From: Bradyrhizobium sp. LLZ17
GTDB taxonomy: Bacteria; Pseudomonadota; Alphaproteobacteria; Rhizobiales; Xanthobacteraceae
DNA: 64,000 nucleotides
Direction of reading: 5' to 3'
Assembly (NCBI RefSeq): GCF_041200145.1
Contig: NZ_CP165734.1
Span: forward strand, 6,367,001 to 6,431,000
The notes under the pieces are model-generated. The model was not told the DNA's origin. It saw only the letters and a list, made by a program, of their open reading frames with translations, and did not search any database. Positions 8,082 through 17,467 of the stretch are shown in pieces (position 1 is the stretch's first letter; every line of letters starts with the position of its first letter). The position numbers and the translations under genes were made by a program.

Positions 8082-9603
8082 AGTCGCCCGTGAACAAGCC
8101 TCTAAGCGATTGAGCGAGAATCTGTTTTTCGGATGCGGCGGCATTTGAGATTGCAGGGATTTGGAGCTTGAGACCGCCAAACCTTGCAATTTCGTTTGCG
8201 GATTCCCTTTACTGCGGACCATGATTCTGTGGTGCATCGGAGGGGACGATGCGGCCAAAGAAGCACAGGACGATGGGATCAAACGATCTGTTCCGGGCGC
8301 GGCTGGACCAGATCATCAACATGAAGCACGAGCTGGTTCAGCTCGCAGGCAAGGTCGATTGGGACTGGATCGACGGCGAGATCGCACCGCTCTACAGCGA
8401 GAACGGCCGGCCGGGGATCGAGACCCGTTTCATGATCGGGCTGTTGCTGCTCAAGCATATTTATGGGCTATCCGATGAAGGGGTGTGCGAGCGTTGGGTC
8501 CACGACCCATATTTCCAGTTCTTCACCGGCGAAGAGTTCTTCCAGCACGCCTTCCCGCACGAGCGCTCGGACCTGAGCCATTGGCGCAAGCGGCTCGGCG
8601 ACAAGCTGGAGCTGCTGCTGGCCGAGAGCCTGCGGGTGGCGCACGAGGCCGGTGCGTTACGCAGCCAGGACCTCAAGCGGGTCACGGTCGATACCACCGT
8701 GCAGCCAAAGGCCATCACCTTCCCGACCGATGCCAAGCTGCTGCATGCGGCCATCAAGGGCTCAATCGCCTGGCGAGAAGGCATGGCGTCAGGCTGCGGC
8801 AATCCTATTCTCGCATCGCCAAGGCCGCCGCGATGATGGCGGGTCGCTACGCCCATGCCAAACAGTTCAAGCGGCATCAGCGGCAGTTGCGCATCCTGCG
8901 CAGCCGGCTGGGCCGGATCATCCGCGATATCCGCCGCAAGATCGAAGGTCAGGCGGTGCTCGAGAACACCTTCGCCCTCCCGCTCGGCCGGGCCTCCCAG
9001 ATCCGCTCGCAGCAGCAGCGCCAGCGCGGCTGGAAGCTCTATTCCTTTCACGCCCCGGAGGTGGAGTGCATCGGCAAAGGCAAGGCCGCCGCGCCTTATG
9101 AGTTCGGCGTCAAGGCCTCCATCGTCACCAACAACCGCCGGGCTCCCGGTGGCCTGTTCGTGCTGCACGCCAGGGCGCTGCCCGATAACCCGTACGACGG
9201 TCACACCTTGCGGGACGTCATCGACCGCACCGAGACGCTCACCGGCTGCGCGATCGAGAGGGCCTATGTCGACAAGGGATACCGCGGCCACGACGCGCAG
9301 AATCCCCGTCGCGTCTTCATCTCGGGCCAGAAGCGCGGCGTCTTCGGCCTCATTAAACGCGAGCTGCGCCGCCGCTCCGCCATCGAGCCCCTCATCGGAC
9401 ACCTCAAGGCCGAAGGTCACCTCGGCCGCTGCTATCTCAAAGGCCACGCCGGCGACGCCGCCAACGTCGTGCTCTCAGCCGTGGGCCACAACTTCCGCCG
9501 CATCCTCGCCTGGCTCAGAGAACTCTTGTGCATGTTCCTGGCACAGCTATGGCGAACGCTCTCCTGTCCAGACCCGCTCAATTCGGCTTCTTAACGGACG
9601 ACT
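8082..9603. mobile_element. IS5-type insertion sequence with frameshifted transposase
   Basis: The terminal inverted repeats (AGTCGCCCGTGAACAAGCC on the left, reverse complement AGTCGTCCGTTAAGAAGCC on the right) match at all but three positions. AACT is present directly outside both ends (8078-8081 and 9604-9607), a 4-bp target duplication. The right-hand copy overlaps the stop codon of the CHAP-domain gene, so insertion occurred exactly at that gene's 3' end. The element is a sibling of the intact one at 26092-27614. Confidence 0.85.
8249..9594 (+). pseudogene. IS5-type DDE transposase, single frameshift
   Basis: Compared with the intact sibling at 26245-27588, the reading frame changes at 8758-8762, where GGGCTC would need to be GGGCCTC to keep the frame. 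The N-terminal DUF772-like region (DLFRARLDQIINMKHEL) and first Asp (VTVDTTVQPKA) lie before the break. YVDKGYRGH and the Glu motif IEPLIGHLKAEGH lie after it. All catalytic positions are present once the frames are joined, so the element is either recently disabled or mis-sequenced. Confidence 0.85.
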
Positions 9604-9605
9604 AA

Positions 9606-10325
9606 CTAAACGGGCCTTACATAGGCGGCCAAATAATGAATGCCGACCTTTCGGTCCTTCTTGGGGTTGATCGGTATCTGGGCGACCGCAATCTTGCTCT
9701 TGCGAAAACCGGCACCACAATTTGTCTCGGACTCCCCAAACTGGTTTCCGCCAAGGACGCTCAAGGTGTCTCCACTGCGGGAAACAAACAAGCCGACGTG
9801 ACCATGAGCGCGATCGCCGACATCGCCAAACACGCAAATGTCTCCCTGCTGTGGGTCAGTAACAGGCTTTCCATAGCGGAGATAGCTTTGCGATGAAGCT
9901 GGGTCGGATGGGATACGCTTTCCAGTGCGCTTCAGGCACCAGGAAAGCGTTGCTGCGCACCACGGCGTGCAATCGCCAGGGTAAGGGGTGTTCTTGTAGC
10001 CGATGTCATGGAAGAAGCGCACGATTAGCGGGTTTGCAAATGTCTTCCAACGCATGTTAAAGAGTTCACCGGTCGAGCCGACCTCAGTTATTCGCGACAA
10101 TTCGTCCATCGCTGAATAGCAATCGTTTCCTTTCAATGAATCAACAATAGCGTTGGCTGCCTTGATATCCTCCGGCCGGACAGGGTAGCGGCCACGGAGC
10201 CGTGGCGAGAAGTAGTCTGTAAAAGAATACTCGCGATATTCGAGACGATCATCATCCGCCATCACAGGCGATGCGAAGAGGGTGCTCGCTACACCGGTCA
10301 GAAACGTCCTGCGTGCTATTCTCAC
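9606..10325 (-). CDS. Exported CHAP/NlpC-like peptidoglycan amidase
   Basis: 239 aa, GTG start preceded by AAAGGAGT. The N-terminus RRTFLTGVASTLFASPVMA is a Tat-like signal peptide. The C-terminal half carries the cysteine-peptidase features of a CHAP/TIGR02594-type domain: Cys in TPWCAATLSWCLK, His in GHVGLFVS, and LGGNQFGE. Such enzymes cleave peptidoglycan peptides or amide bonds. It is the last gene of the exported cluster running from 14651 and lies 54 nt after the trypsin-like gene. The IS insertion leaves the protein intact but removes the DNA beyond its stop codon. Confidence 0.75.
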   Translation of the reverse strand: MRIARRTFLTGVASTLFASPVMADDDRLEYREYSFTDYFSPRLRGRYPVRPEDIKAANAIVDSLKGNDCYSAMDELSRITEVGSTGELFNMRWKTFANPLIVRFFHDIGYKNTPYPGDCTPWCAATLSWCLKRTGKRIPSDPASSQSYLRYGKPVTDPQQGDICVFGDVGDRAHGHVGLFVSRSGDTLSVLGGNQFGESETNCGAGFRKSKIAVAQIPINPKKDRKVGIHYLAAYVRPV

Positions 10326-10379
10326 CTTAGACTCCTTTGGATGAACAATTGTGGAGATTGCTACAATTTGAAAGGATGG

Positions 10380-11242
10380 TCAGTGCTTGGCGGACACGAG
10401 CTTGTCGATCCAATCGCGATAGGGGAGTACTCGCGTGTAAACCCCGAACTTCTTTGGCTGCCCGCAGTCATCACCAAAGCTAACGATACCAACTAAGAGC
10501 GGCTTCGTCCCCACAAAAGCAACTGCCGGGCCTCCGCTATCGTAGGTGCAGGCGTCAGCCCCGCCCCCCATTTCACCAGCGCAGAACATGACGGATCTGA
10601 TGGTCTTGTTGTACGATTCCGGTCCATTGCAGGTCTTATTCGTTTGATACGGCAGACTTACTTCTCTTAGCGTATTGCTCTTTCGGTTCTCCACCGTATC
10701 GGTAACGCCCCAACCCGAGACGAGGATCTTAGAATCCGGCCGAAGTGCCGACCCACTGGACGATGAGTCGGCGACGGCCAGTGTGCTCACTGCAAGTCCG
10801 TCAGCACGGATCAGTGCGATGTCTCCGACAAGGCTTTGTTCGTCATATCTGGGATAGGGGACTACTTGCGAGATCTTGTAACGCTGACCCCCATTGTCCA
10901 AGGCGACGGATCCCGCGTAGATCTGGATATCAGTCGAAGCCAGCCCCACGACACAATGCGCGGCGGTCAAGATCCAGCCAGAGCCGAGGTGAGTTCCCCC
11001 GCAGAATTGCGCGTAGAATGTCTCCGGTATGTCGGCTCTCAGAATGGCGACCTGCCACTGATGTGAGTCAGGTGCGACGTCGCTTCCTGCAAAATCTTAA
11101 TTGAATCACGATCCTTCGCCATCCAATGGCGCATTGCCGCTTCATACTCGCGTGGGGCAGCCACAACGGATGACGACCAGAGGCCTAGGATGATAAAAAT
11201 CGCCGTGCTTACTTGGATGTGCTTTCCGACTGTCGAAGCCAT
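10380..11242 (-). CDS. Exported trypsin-like serine protease, one frameshift
   Basis: The first frame (from 11242) encodes a signal peptide (STAIFIILGLWSSSVVAA) and a short propeptide ending DSIKILQ. The second frame continues GSDVAPDSHQWQVAILRAD, the usual N-terminus of an S1 protease. Restoring one G in the GG at about 11091 joins them into about 287 aa. The triad is clear: His in WILTAAHC, Asp in DIALIRAD, Ser in DSGGPAV. Odd point: the oxyanion-hole Gly before Asp-Ser is Tyr (CTYDSGGP). The start overlaps the caspase-like gene by 34 nt, suggesting joint expression of two proteases. Confidence 0.75.
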
Positions 11243-12213
11243 TGCAATGCCCGGTAGGTAAGGGGACTATTTCCATACTTCTTGACGAATTTCCGCATTG
11301 AGGCATCTGAAGGAGCTCGTGTCGCTTCCTTCCAGTCTTCTCGCATGCGGGCTAGTACGGCATCGGAATAGTTTAGAAAAATCGCTCGGCTCATATCGAG
11401 CGAAACGTCTGGGTGGAAACTCGGCATAACCCGCTGCATTTCATCCTGAACGGATTCCAATTGTTCGATGATGTTCTCGTCATCGCCCAGGAAATGGCTG
11501 AGCGTCTTGGTATATGGACTGTTTGGATCGCCATTATTGCCGCTAGCCACCGGAACGCCGAATTTGTTCGCGAAGCCGAACAAATACTCTCTAGGCTTTG
11601 GAACGACTGGGCGGCGAAAAGAACCAAGACCAACATCTGACGAAGCCTGTCCGTCACTTGGGTCGTCTGGGACCGCGGCATTGACGGCCATCTTGCGATC
11701 GAGAGCGAGGTCCGAGCGGCAAGCGTCCAAAAGACCGATCAGGGCGCTTTCCTCGGCCAATTGATCGATCATGAATTCTATGGCCGCGCTCTCATATGTC
11801 GGGTCTTTTGCGCGGGTCTTGCCGGCATCAACGCCCGCAATGAATTGACGTCCAGACAGAACAAAGCCGTGACCGGAGAAGTAGACCACGGCTACGGGCC
11901 GTACGTCCTGACTAGCGCTCTGTTCGGCCCGCTTCTTGAGATCCTGAACTTCCCTGACGATATCGTCGTAACCCGCGTTTGTTCTCACGATGACATCGAA
12001 GTGAAGAGCTCTAAGCTGCTTGGCGATTAAATCCGCGTCGTTAACGGCTGGGGATACTCCCGGATAGGATCGATAATCTCGATTTCCAATGACCAATGCA
12101 TATTTGGGGACTGAAACCTCGGCCGCGTCGACAAGCGATTGAGCGTTTACTCCTGACACCAAGAACAGCATGATCAGCTGAAGCAATGTCTGTCTGAGCA
12201 ACTGAGCCGACAT
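11209..12213 (-). CDS. Exported caspase-like peptidase (C14, metacaspase type)
   Basis: 334 aa with signal peptide (LLQLIMLFLVSGVNA, residues about 9-24). The caspase-hemoglobinase fold is shown by KYALVIGNRDY near the start of the mature protein, catalytic His115 in YFSGHGFV, and catalytic Cys165 in GLLDACRSD. The C-terminal 100 residues are helical and charged, without a recognised domain. Export of a caspase-like enzyme is unusual, because most bacterial caspase homologues act in the cytosol. The gene is flanked by collagen-like and trypsin-like genes with an 8-nt gap and a 34-nt overlap, so the three are probably cotranscribed. Confidence 0.8.
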   Translation of the reverse strand: MSAQLLRQTLLQLIMLFLVSGVNAQSLVDAAEVSVPKYALVIGNRDYRSYPGVSPAVNDADLIAKQLRALHFDVIVRTNAGYDDIVREVQDLKKRAEQSASQDVRPVAVVYFSGHGFVLSGRQFIAGVDAGKTRAKDPTYESAAIEFMIDQLAEESALIGLLDACRSDLALDRKMAVNAAVPDDPSDGQASSDVGLGSFRRPVVPKPREYLFGFANKFGVPVASGNNGDPNSPYTKTLSHFLGDDENIIEQLESVQDEMQRVMPSFHPDVSLDMSRAIFLNYSDAVLARMREDWKEATRAPSDASMRKFVKKYGNSPLTYRALQWLRQSESTSK

Positions 12214-12221
12214 CGAAGCCT

Positions 12222-13260
12222 CTATTGAAATACCGCCATCAATTGCCGTTCAGTCAGTGGGACCACGATGAAGCGGCCATCAGCGCCATTCGGTCCCGAC
12301 GCCACGAGGTCCTGATTATCGCCAGCCCGCACGCCGTCGTTCCCCCTCCGACCGCTTGGTCTGCAGAATGGCAATTGGGCCTCTCCCTCAGGTCCGCCGG
12401 CTCCTGGGTCGCCACCCTTACCACCTTTACCTGCAGGACCGGGATCGCCACCTTGTGCTCGAAGTCGAATGAGTTTGACGTCGTCCTCTCGCAGTCCGGC
12501 CAGCAGCAAATCGCCGCCTGCACCACCGGCCCCGCCCGGGCCGCCCGGGCCGCCCGGGCCGCCATTGCCCCCGTCTCCTCCTCGTCCTGGTCCTGCCTTG
12601 CAGTCAAAAACGCTCTGACTTGCCGGGCTACCCTTAGCCCCGTCGCCTCCGCGGCCTCCGTCCTGTCCTCGGCCCCCGGGACCGCCTTGCTCTCCCGCCA
12701 GGTCCACCGAAAGTGTTGCACCGCTGGCCGCCTTAATGGTCTTTGCAAACAGGACGATCGATGGAGCAGCACGACCGGGATATCCGACATTCCCCTGCTG
12801 ACCCGGGGCACCAGACGCTCCGGGACTGCCGTCACCACGGCCGAAAGCCCCGTCAGGCGCTCTGAGGCGATCGGGCGGCACCTCCTTAATCGTACGTCGC
12901 GACCACGTTATTCTTGCGGAGCCATTCAGTTCGATCGTTTCGGCGACGATAAATATGGGACCTGCCGTTACAGCCGCATCCGAGATAGTCAGGACGGAGT
13001 CGCCCGCAAAGCTTACCGTGCGGGCGGCAATGACGCCTTGTTCGAACACCATAGTCTTTTCGATCTTGTATTGGTCGGAACTGAACCTCCAAATGTCAGA
13101 GGCCTGTTTGAGCTGGGAGAAAACCTCAGCTGCTTGCCTGATCTCAGGCGTTGCTTGCTCCGCTGCAAATGCTGAGAAATTGCCCTCGACCAGTGCGCAA
13201 CAGAGGGCGGCAGCGAGCGCGAAAAAGACCGCCGTGCGGGATCGTCGTGAACTTCGTCAA
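12222..13260 (-). CDS. Exported collagen-like Gly-rich protein, one frameshift
   Basis: The body (from 13052 down) holds two blocks of Gly-X-Y-like repeats, such as GGDGGNGGPGGPGGPGG and GGDPGPAGKGGKGGDPG, broken by short non-repeat spacers with beta-rich sequence. Upstream the frame continues through SQLKQASDIWRFSSDQY and a signal-peptide core (ALAAALCCALVEGNFSAFAAE) but has no start. Removing one base from the A5/T5 run at 13222-13226 links this to a TTG start at 13260 with GGAG upstream. The total is then about 345 aa. The role is likely structural or adhesive. It lies 68 nt after the GH75-like gene. Confidence 0.65.
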
Positions 13261-13328
13261 TGGAGACTCCAACAGCTAGATAATGGCGCTATCTGCAAGA
13301 CGCATATTCCGCCAACAGCTTGACAGGT

Positions 13329-14651
13329 TTATCCGCCCTTGTTGAGGGGCGCCTGCCTGGAGCACGCCCTCAATCTCTTCAGTATGTCGCCAGTGCCACC
13401 ATTCCACTTTTGCAACTCCGATGTACCGGCCATCTGGATCGCTTGATGGGTGAATCCAAGCCCTACAGTATCCTCTGTGTTTCCGAGGAGCAGGATGGTC
13501 ACGTCCATTTTCCTATCCCAAGAGTTCAAGTCTCGGTTTGATGCCACGGGCGTCAAGCTTCCAGATCTCAAGAGCTGGATCAAAGCGACAGACGCTTCCC
13601 CGAAGCTTTGGGTCGGTCCAGAGTCGCCAATCACGGCAAATATCAGTCGCTCCTTCCCGCCTATGAGAGCATAGGCCGCGACCAGGTCGCCAGGCCTGAT
13701 CTGACCAAACGGACTGCCGGGCAGGACGAAGAATGGGACAGTCGAAGCATCCAGCCACGATTGAGGTAGACATTCGGGCGGGGCTATCTGGTCAGCATCT
13801 TCGATGTCCACGCCCACGACATTCTGCTTATGTCTAAGGGCAGTTGCCGCAACAAAATAGCCGGCAAAGCGGGATGTTGCTTTGCGTATGCAGGGCAGCT
13901 TGTTAGCGGTCGAGGGGATTATGTCCCGCTTGAAGAACGTCCGCGCTCCTCGTTCTGCGTCATAAAATCCGTAATAGGCAGTTTTCAAACTCTCCGGCAT
14001 GGCGCCAACTTCGATTGGCTTTGCAATGCCATCGCGAATTCGGGGCCATAAGCCTGGCCAAACCTTCCGGAGGTCTTTGCCCTTGAGTTCCTGTGCGGGG
14101 TCCAGCACATGGACGCCGGCATCGCCGAACGTATCAATAGCGCAAGGCCGGTCAGATACGTAGCCACCGGCAGGACCAGGTGTAAGCTTGCATGATTTGT
14201 CACCGAACGGGTCTTCGGGATGGTATGCACGCGGACTGCCATCTGCGTCCACGTGCAACGCTTCTGTACGCGCAATCAAATATTTTGGCTTGGTGGGAAG
14301 CCCTGAGGTTTGTGGATCGAGTAGGATTGCGAACTCGTTCTTTACGGTTCCATTTTTTCCAACCAGCTTCATTTGAAAGTGCTGCATTGCGCAAGCCTGG
14401 TCAGTGGGGACACCAGCGCCAAAGGCTGGGCCGCCGCGCCGAGCGACGAAGGCGCTCAAATTCGAATCGAACGACTTCAATCTAATGGACGGCCAAAACG
14501 TCGCTGACGGAATCTCGTCGGCCTCTGCAATCGCTCTTGCAAGCGACTCTAAATCGCGGCCTTCGGACCCGTCCGAGGCGAACGCGGGTTCAAAACTCTG
14601 GACAAAGGCGAGCACCAAAACTATGGCGCTTCGTGTCGCCAAATGCTTCAT
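13329..14651 (-). CDS. Exported GH75-like (chitosanase family) protein
   Basis: 440 aa starting MKHLATRSAIVLVLAFVQS, a Sec signal peptide ending AFA. The C-terminal half has VKNEFAILLDP, LHVDADGSPRAYHPEDPFG and FAVIGDSGPTQSFGEASVAL, which I recognise as the pattern of glycoside hydrolase family 75 (fungal-type chitosanase) and its bacterial relatives: Asp-rich substrate loop and GD-G...GEAS strand. The N-terminal 100 residues are unassigned. It is the first gene of the exported cluster. An IS256 remnant directly upstream may have displaced the original promoter. The family call is moderate. Confidence 0.55.
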   Translation of the reverse strand: MKHLATRSAIVLVLAFVQSFEPAFASDGSEGRDLESLARAIAEADEIPSATFWPSIRLKSFDSNLSAFVARRGGPAFGAGVPTDQACAMQHFQMKLVGKNGTVKNEFAILLDPQTSGLPTKPKYLIARTEALHVDADGSPRAYHPEDPFGDKSCKLTPGPAGGYVSDRPCAIDTFGDAGVHVLDPAQELKGKDLRKVWPGLWPRIRDGIAKPIEVGAMPESLKTAYYGFYDAERGARTFFKRDIIPSTANKLPCIRKATSRFAGYFVAATALRHKQNVVGVDIEDADQIAPPECLPQSWLDASTVPFFVLPGSPFGQIRPGDLVAAYALIGGKERLIFAVIGDSGPTQSFGEASVALIQLLRSGSLTPVASNRDLNSWDRKMDVTILLLGNTEDTVGLGFTHQAIQMAGTSELQKWNGGTGDILKRLRACSRQAPLNKGG

Positions 14652-14814
14652 CAGTGGACGTCCACAAAAACGGACTGTCAAAATGATCGCGCTGGCAATT
14701 ATGCTGTCGTATGCCGGGAGCTTGGCGGCCATCTTAAGACTTTGAAATTGCATTGCAAGTCCTGCGCAGCCATTAGTTGGGTCGTGCCCCTGGTGGTGGT
14801 GTAGCTCGGTAGAG

Positions 14815-14871
14815 CAAAGCCGCCCGGACGCGCGCCTCGAAATAGCGCCGTAGCGGGCGGGCGGCTTTGCG
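14815..14871. repeat. 13-bp inverted repeat upstream of IS256 transposase
   Basis: GCAAAGCCGCCCG and its exact reverse complement CGGGCGGCTTTGC are separated by 31 nt. They are likely part of the left end of the IS256-type element; a hairpin here could also shield the transposase from outside transcription. Confidence 0.5.
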
Positions 14872-14936
14872 GTGGTCACCGGCAGTTCTCCGGTAGGATC
14901 GGGTTGCGACACGCCAACGCAACCGAGGAACCACCG

Positions 14937-15953
14937 ATGACCGATGATATGATGAACCTGCGCACGCTCGTGGAGAAGACCCCTGACGCCGATCTCTTGC
15001 GCGAGATGATCGGCTTTGCCGCCCAAAGGCTGATGGAGCTGGAAGTCGAAGGCGAGACCGGGGCAGCCTACGGCGAGAAGAGCCCTGAGCGTCTGGCCCA
15101 GCGCAACGGCTACCGCGACCGGATCTGGGAGACCCGCGCCGGTGCGGTCGAGCTGCGCATTCCCAAGCTGCGCAAGGGCTCCTACTTCCCGGGCTTCCTG
15201 GAGCCGCGCCGCATGGCCGAGAAGGCGCTCACCGCCGTGGTTCAGGAAGCCTATGTGCAGGGCGTCTCGACCCGTTCGGTGGACGATCTGGTGCAGGCCA
15301 TGGGCATGACCGGCATCTCCAAGAGCCAGGTAAGCCGACTGTGCGGCGAGATCGACGATGAGGTGAGGGCCTTCCTCGCCCGCCCGATCGAGGGCGACTG
15401 GCCATATCTGTGGATCGACGCCACCCACGTGAAGGTGCGCCAGAATGGCCGCATCGTCTCGGTTGCGGTGATTGTCGCGATCGGCGTCAACAGTGACGGC
15501 CGGCGCGAAGTTCTCGGCATGGATATTAGTCCCTCCGAGGCCGAGACGTTCTGGACGGCGTTCCTGCGCAAGCTCGCTCGCCGCCGCCTGCGTGGCGTCA
15601 AGTTAGTCGTCTCCGACGCCCACGAAGGCATCAAGGCCACCGTCGCCAAGGTGCTCAATGCCTCTTGGCAGCGCTGCCGCGTCCACTTCATGCGCAACGC
15701 ATTGGCCCATGCCGGCAAGAGCGGCCGGCGCATCGTCTCCGCCTTCATCGCCACCGCGTTTGCCCAGGACGATGCCGAGGCCGCGCGAACCCAGTGGCGC
15801 AAGGTCGCCGACCAGCTCCGGCCAAAGCTGCCGAAGCTCGCCGGCTTCCTCGACGAGGCCGAGACCGACGTGCTGGCCTACATGACGTTCCCGCCGCAGC
15901 ACCGGACCAAGCTGCACTCCACGGATGAGATGGACAAGCGATTTTTTTCATGA
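14937..15953 (+). pseudogene. IS256-family transposase, 3' truncated
   Basis: 338 aa of a Mutator/IS256 transposase that is normally about 400 aa. The first two catalytic Asp residues are visible ([10 protein letters not shown] and VVSDAHEGI), with the zinc-like CRVHFMRN segment after them. The sequence departs from the family at KLHST, just before the position of the catalytic Glu (family motif STN..E..N), and runs into unrelated residues DEMDKRFFS. The right end of the IS is therefore missing, deleted or replaced at about 15925 by DNA carrying an SDR fragment. The protein cannot be active. Confidence 0.85.
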
Positions 15954-15984
15954 CCGAGATGACGATTGCAGAAATCGCGTACGT

Positions 15985-16338
15985 CCATTCGTGGCGTCCG
16001 CCGGGAAGAACAAAGGTCTTCCGGGCCGCAGCACCTACAGCGGCACCAAGGCTGCGCTCCGGTCATTCGCCCGGACGTGGACCAGCGAATTCAAGGATCG
16101 AAGGATCAGGACCAACGTGCTGAGCCCCGGCGCGGTCGATACGCCGATGTTCGACGGGCAGTTCCCGTCCAAAGAGGGCCCCGCCGAAGCCAGAAAGCAG
16201 ATCACGGCGATGACGCCTATGGCGCGCTTGGCGTACCCCGATGAAATCGTCTGCCCGGCTTTGTTCCTTGCGTCGGACCTCAGCAGCTACGTCGCCGGCA
16301 TCGATCTTCCAGTCGACGGTGGACTGACGGCTGTCTAG
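15985..16338 (+). pseudogene. Short-chain dehydrogenase/reductase, 5' truncated
   Basis: The C-terminal half of an SDR is present: catalytic YSGTK, the segment RTNVLSPGAVDTPMF, and the typical ending FLASDLSSYVAGIDLPVDGG. The N-terminal Rossmann motif (GxxxGxG) and the catalytic Ser strand are absent. The break coincides with the end of the IS256 remnant, so one deletion or IS-mediated event probably trimmed both. Confidence 0.8.
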
Positions 16339-16358
16339 CAAGTTGAACGAAAGGATAC

Positions 16359-16682
16359 ATGATGATCAAAATTATCTTAGGTGCGCTTGCTTACATAGTC
16401 CCGTCGATGCCTTGGGGCTATTTCTGGCATTTGAGAGTGTTCAAAAAAGAATGGGAGTATTTTGGTACTGGCCCGAGTGTTCCACTTGCATTTATCGCGA
16501 TGGTGATTCAGGGAACCAATTCTTTCAGTCGCGTAGTAGTGGCAAGACATGCCCCCACGCGAAAGTCACCGTTCTTGGAAACGGCATATCGCGTTGGTCA
16601 ATATGCACCGTTTGGTGCCTTGCTCTGCGCAGTGTACTTATATGTCCCCGGGATAGCCTCGACGACGAGGAGCTTCCCATGA
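16359..16682 (+). CDS. Small membrane protein
   Basis: 107 aa with a first membrane helix (IILGALAYIVPSMPWGYFWHL), the segment FKKEWEYFGTG, a second helix (PSVPLAFIAMVIQG), and a third near FGALLCAVYLYVPG. The first 60 residues resemble a conserved proteobacterial inner-membrane protein. The middle (RVVVARHAPTRKS) looks less typical and might be out of frame. Function unknown. It overlaps the next gene by 4 nt. Confidence 0.5.
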   Translation: MMIKIILGALAYIVPSMPWGYFWHLRVFKKEWEYFGTGPSVPLAFIAMVIQGTNSFSRVVVARHAPTRKSPFLETAYRVGQYAPFGALLCAVYLYVPGIASTTRSFP

Positions 16683-16909
16683 CGCACCCAGCGAGCCATG
16701 TAGTCCCGGAGCAGGGGAAATTTCGCCGCGCCATCGCCGCCATCTGGGCCACCTTGGAAGCGATGTCGTCGTCCTCCGGCTTCGACTACACGCTCGATCG
16801 AATCGAACGCTTGGAACGGGAAGTAGGAAGACTGAAAGAGGAAATGCGCCAAAGTCGCGATCCGGGAGCAGCCGACGCTCACAACGCTGACGCCGCGCCC
16901 AAGCAGTGA
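16679..16909 (+). CDS. Small coiled-coil protein
   Basis: 76 aa with GAGGAG about 8 nt before the ATG. It contains a predicted helical coiled coil (TLDRIERLEREVGRLKEEM) and a polar Ala/Asp-rich tail. No family recognised. It converges on the end of the ubiquitin-like operon, with 36 nt between the stop codons. Confidence 0.5.
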   Translation: MTHPASHVVPEQGKFRRAIAAIWATLEAMSSSSGFDYTLDRIERLEREVGRLKEEMRQSRDPGAADAHNADAAPKQ

Positions 16910-16945
16910 CCCTGCCGCTGACGCATCCGTGCCTCTTTCGCCGCC

Positions 16946-17467
16946 TCAAAGTCTCCTAAACCGGCCTTTTGACTGGCCGGTTCCTTCGATCGCTTTGCCC
17001 TTTCGGCAGAGCTTTCGGCAACAGCGCATAACATCCCAAGGCACGCTGCCGGCAATTTGATCGGCTATCTCTTCGACTGATCGTTCGGGAGCGGAGAGCG
17101 TTTCGAGTACCCGGTCGAGCAGTTCGGTCTCGCTGATCTCTTCCTCGTCAAACCACCAATCGTCTCCTCGCGGTCCAAACAATAGGATTTTATCGCGCAG
17201 TATGATGAAGTGACTCTGGCAGTCGGTATCGCGCCATACCGACGGATAAACGCTTGTACCCTTCGGGGATTCGTAGAGTCGCCATGCAGGACCGGCCCGC
17301 CGGTCGAGGTTTACCGGCAGTTCGGCTCCGCAACCACAAGGGCATGACAAGATCAGCCAGCGTGGGCCTGACCGATCCACAATGACTGCGTCACCCGGTT
17401 GCTTCAGATAGGCGCTGGCGCCCGCGCGTGAGGCAACTCTGGCTTTGACGGTGAAATTTATGATCAT
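16946..17467 (-). CDS. DUF6527-type zinc protein
   Basis: 173 aa from ATG 17467, which overlaps the TGA of the preceding gene (ATGA). Zinc-type residues are seen in LSCPCGCGAELPVNLD and again in DTDCQSHFIILRDKI. I recognise this CPCGCG...C..HF layout as DUF6527, a family I recall near multiubiquitin/E2/E1/JAB operons. An acidic segment (FDEEEISETELLDRVLE) and a basic C-terminus follow. It is the last gene of the eight-gene operon. Its role is unknown; a substrate adaptor or target of the Ubl system is possible (inference). A version fused to the upstream small protein is possible if one base is missing at 17548-17551. Confidence 0.7.
   Translation of the reverse strand: MIINFTVKARVASRAGASAYLKQPGDAVIVDRSGPRWLILSCPCGCGAELPVNLDRRAGPAWRLYESPKGTSVYPSVWRDTDCQSHFIILRDKILLFGPRGDDWWFDEEEISETELLDRVLETLSAPERSVEEIADQIAGSVPWDVMRCCRKLCRKGKAIEGTGQSKGRFRRL

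Noticed and set aside
12490..12680. GC-rich tandem pattern as a CRISPR or regulatory repeat
   Set aside because: The period follows Gly-X-Y codons of the collagen-like protein, without spacers.
12225..13175. Long plus-strand frame over the collagen-like gene
   Set aside because: It is the complement of Gly-rich codons; the minus strand has the repeat protein, a signal peptide and operon context.
14800..14825. tRNA-like sequence (GTAGCTCGGTAGAGC)
   Set aside because: Only the D-arm resembles a tRNA; anticodon and T arms are missing and the sequence folds into the IS256-end hairpin.
14652..15428. Upstream extension of the GH75-like gene to a 699-aa protein
   Set aside because: This part is antisense to the IS256 transposase; the signal peptide at 14651 marks the real start.
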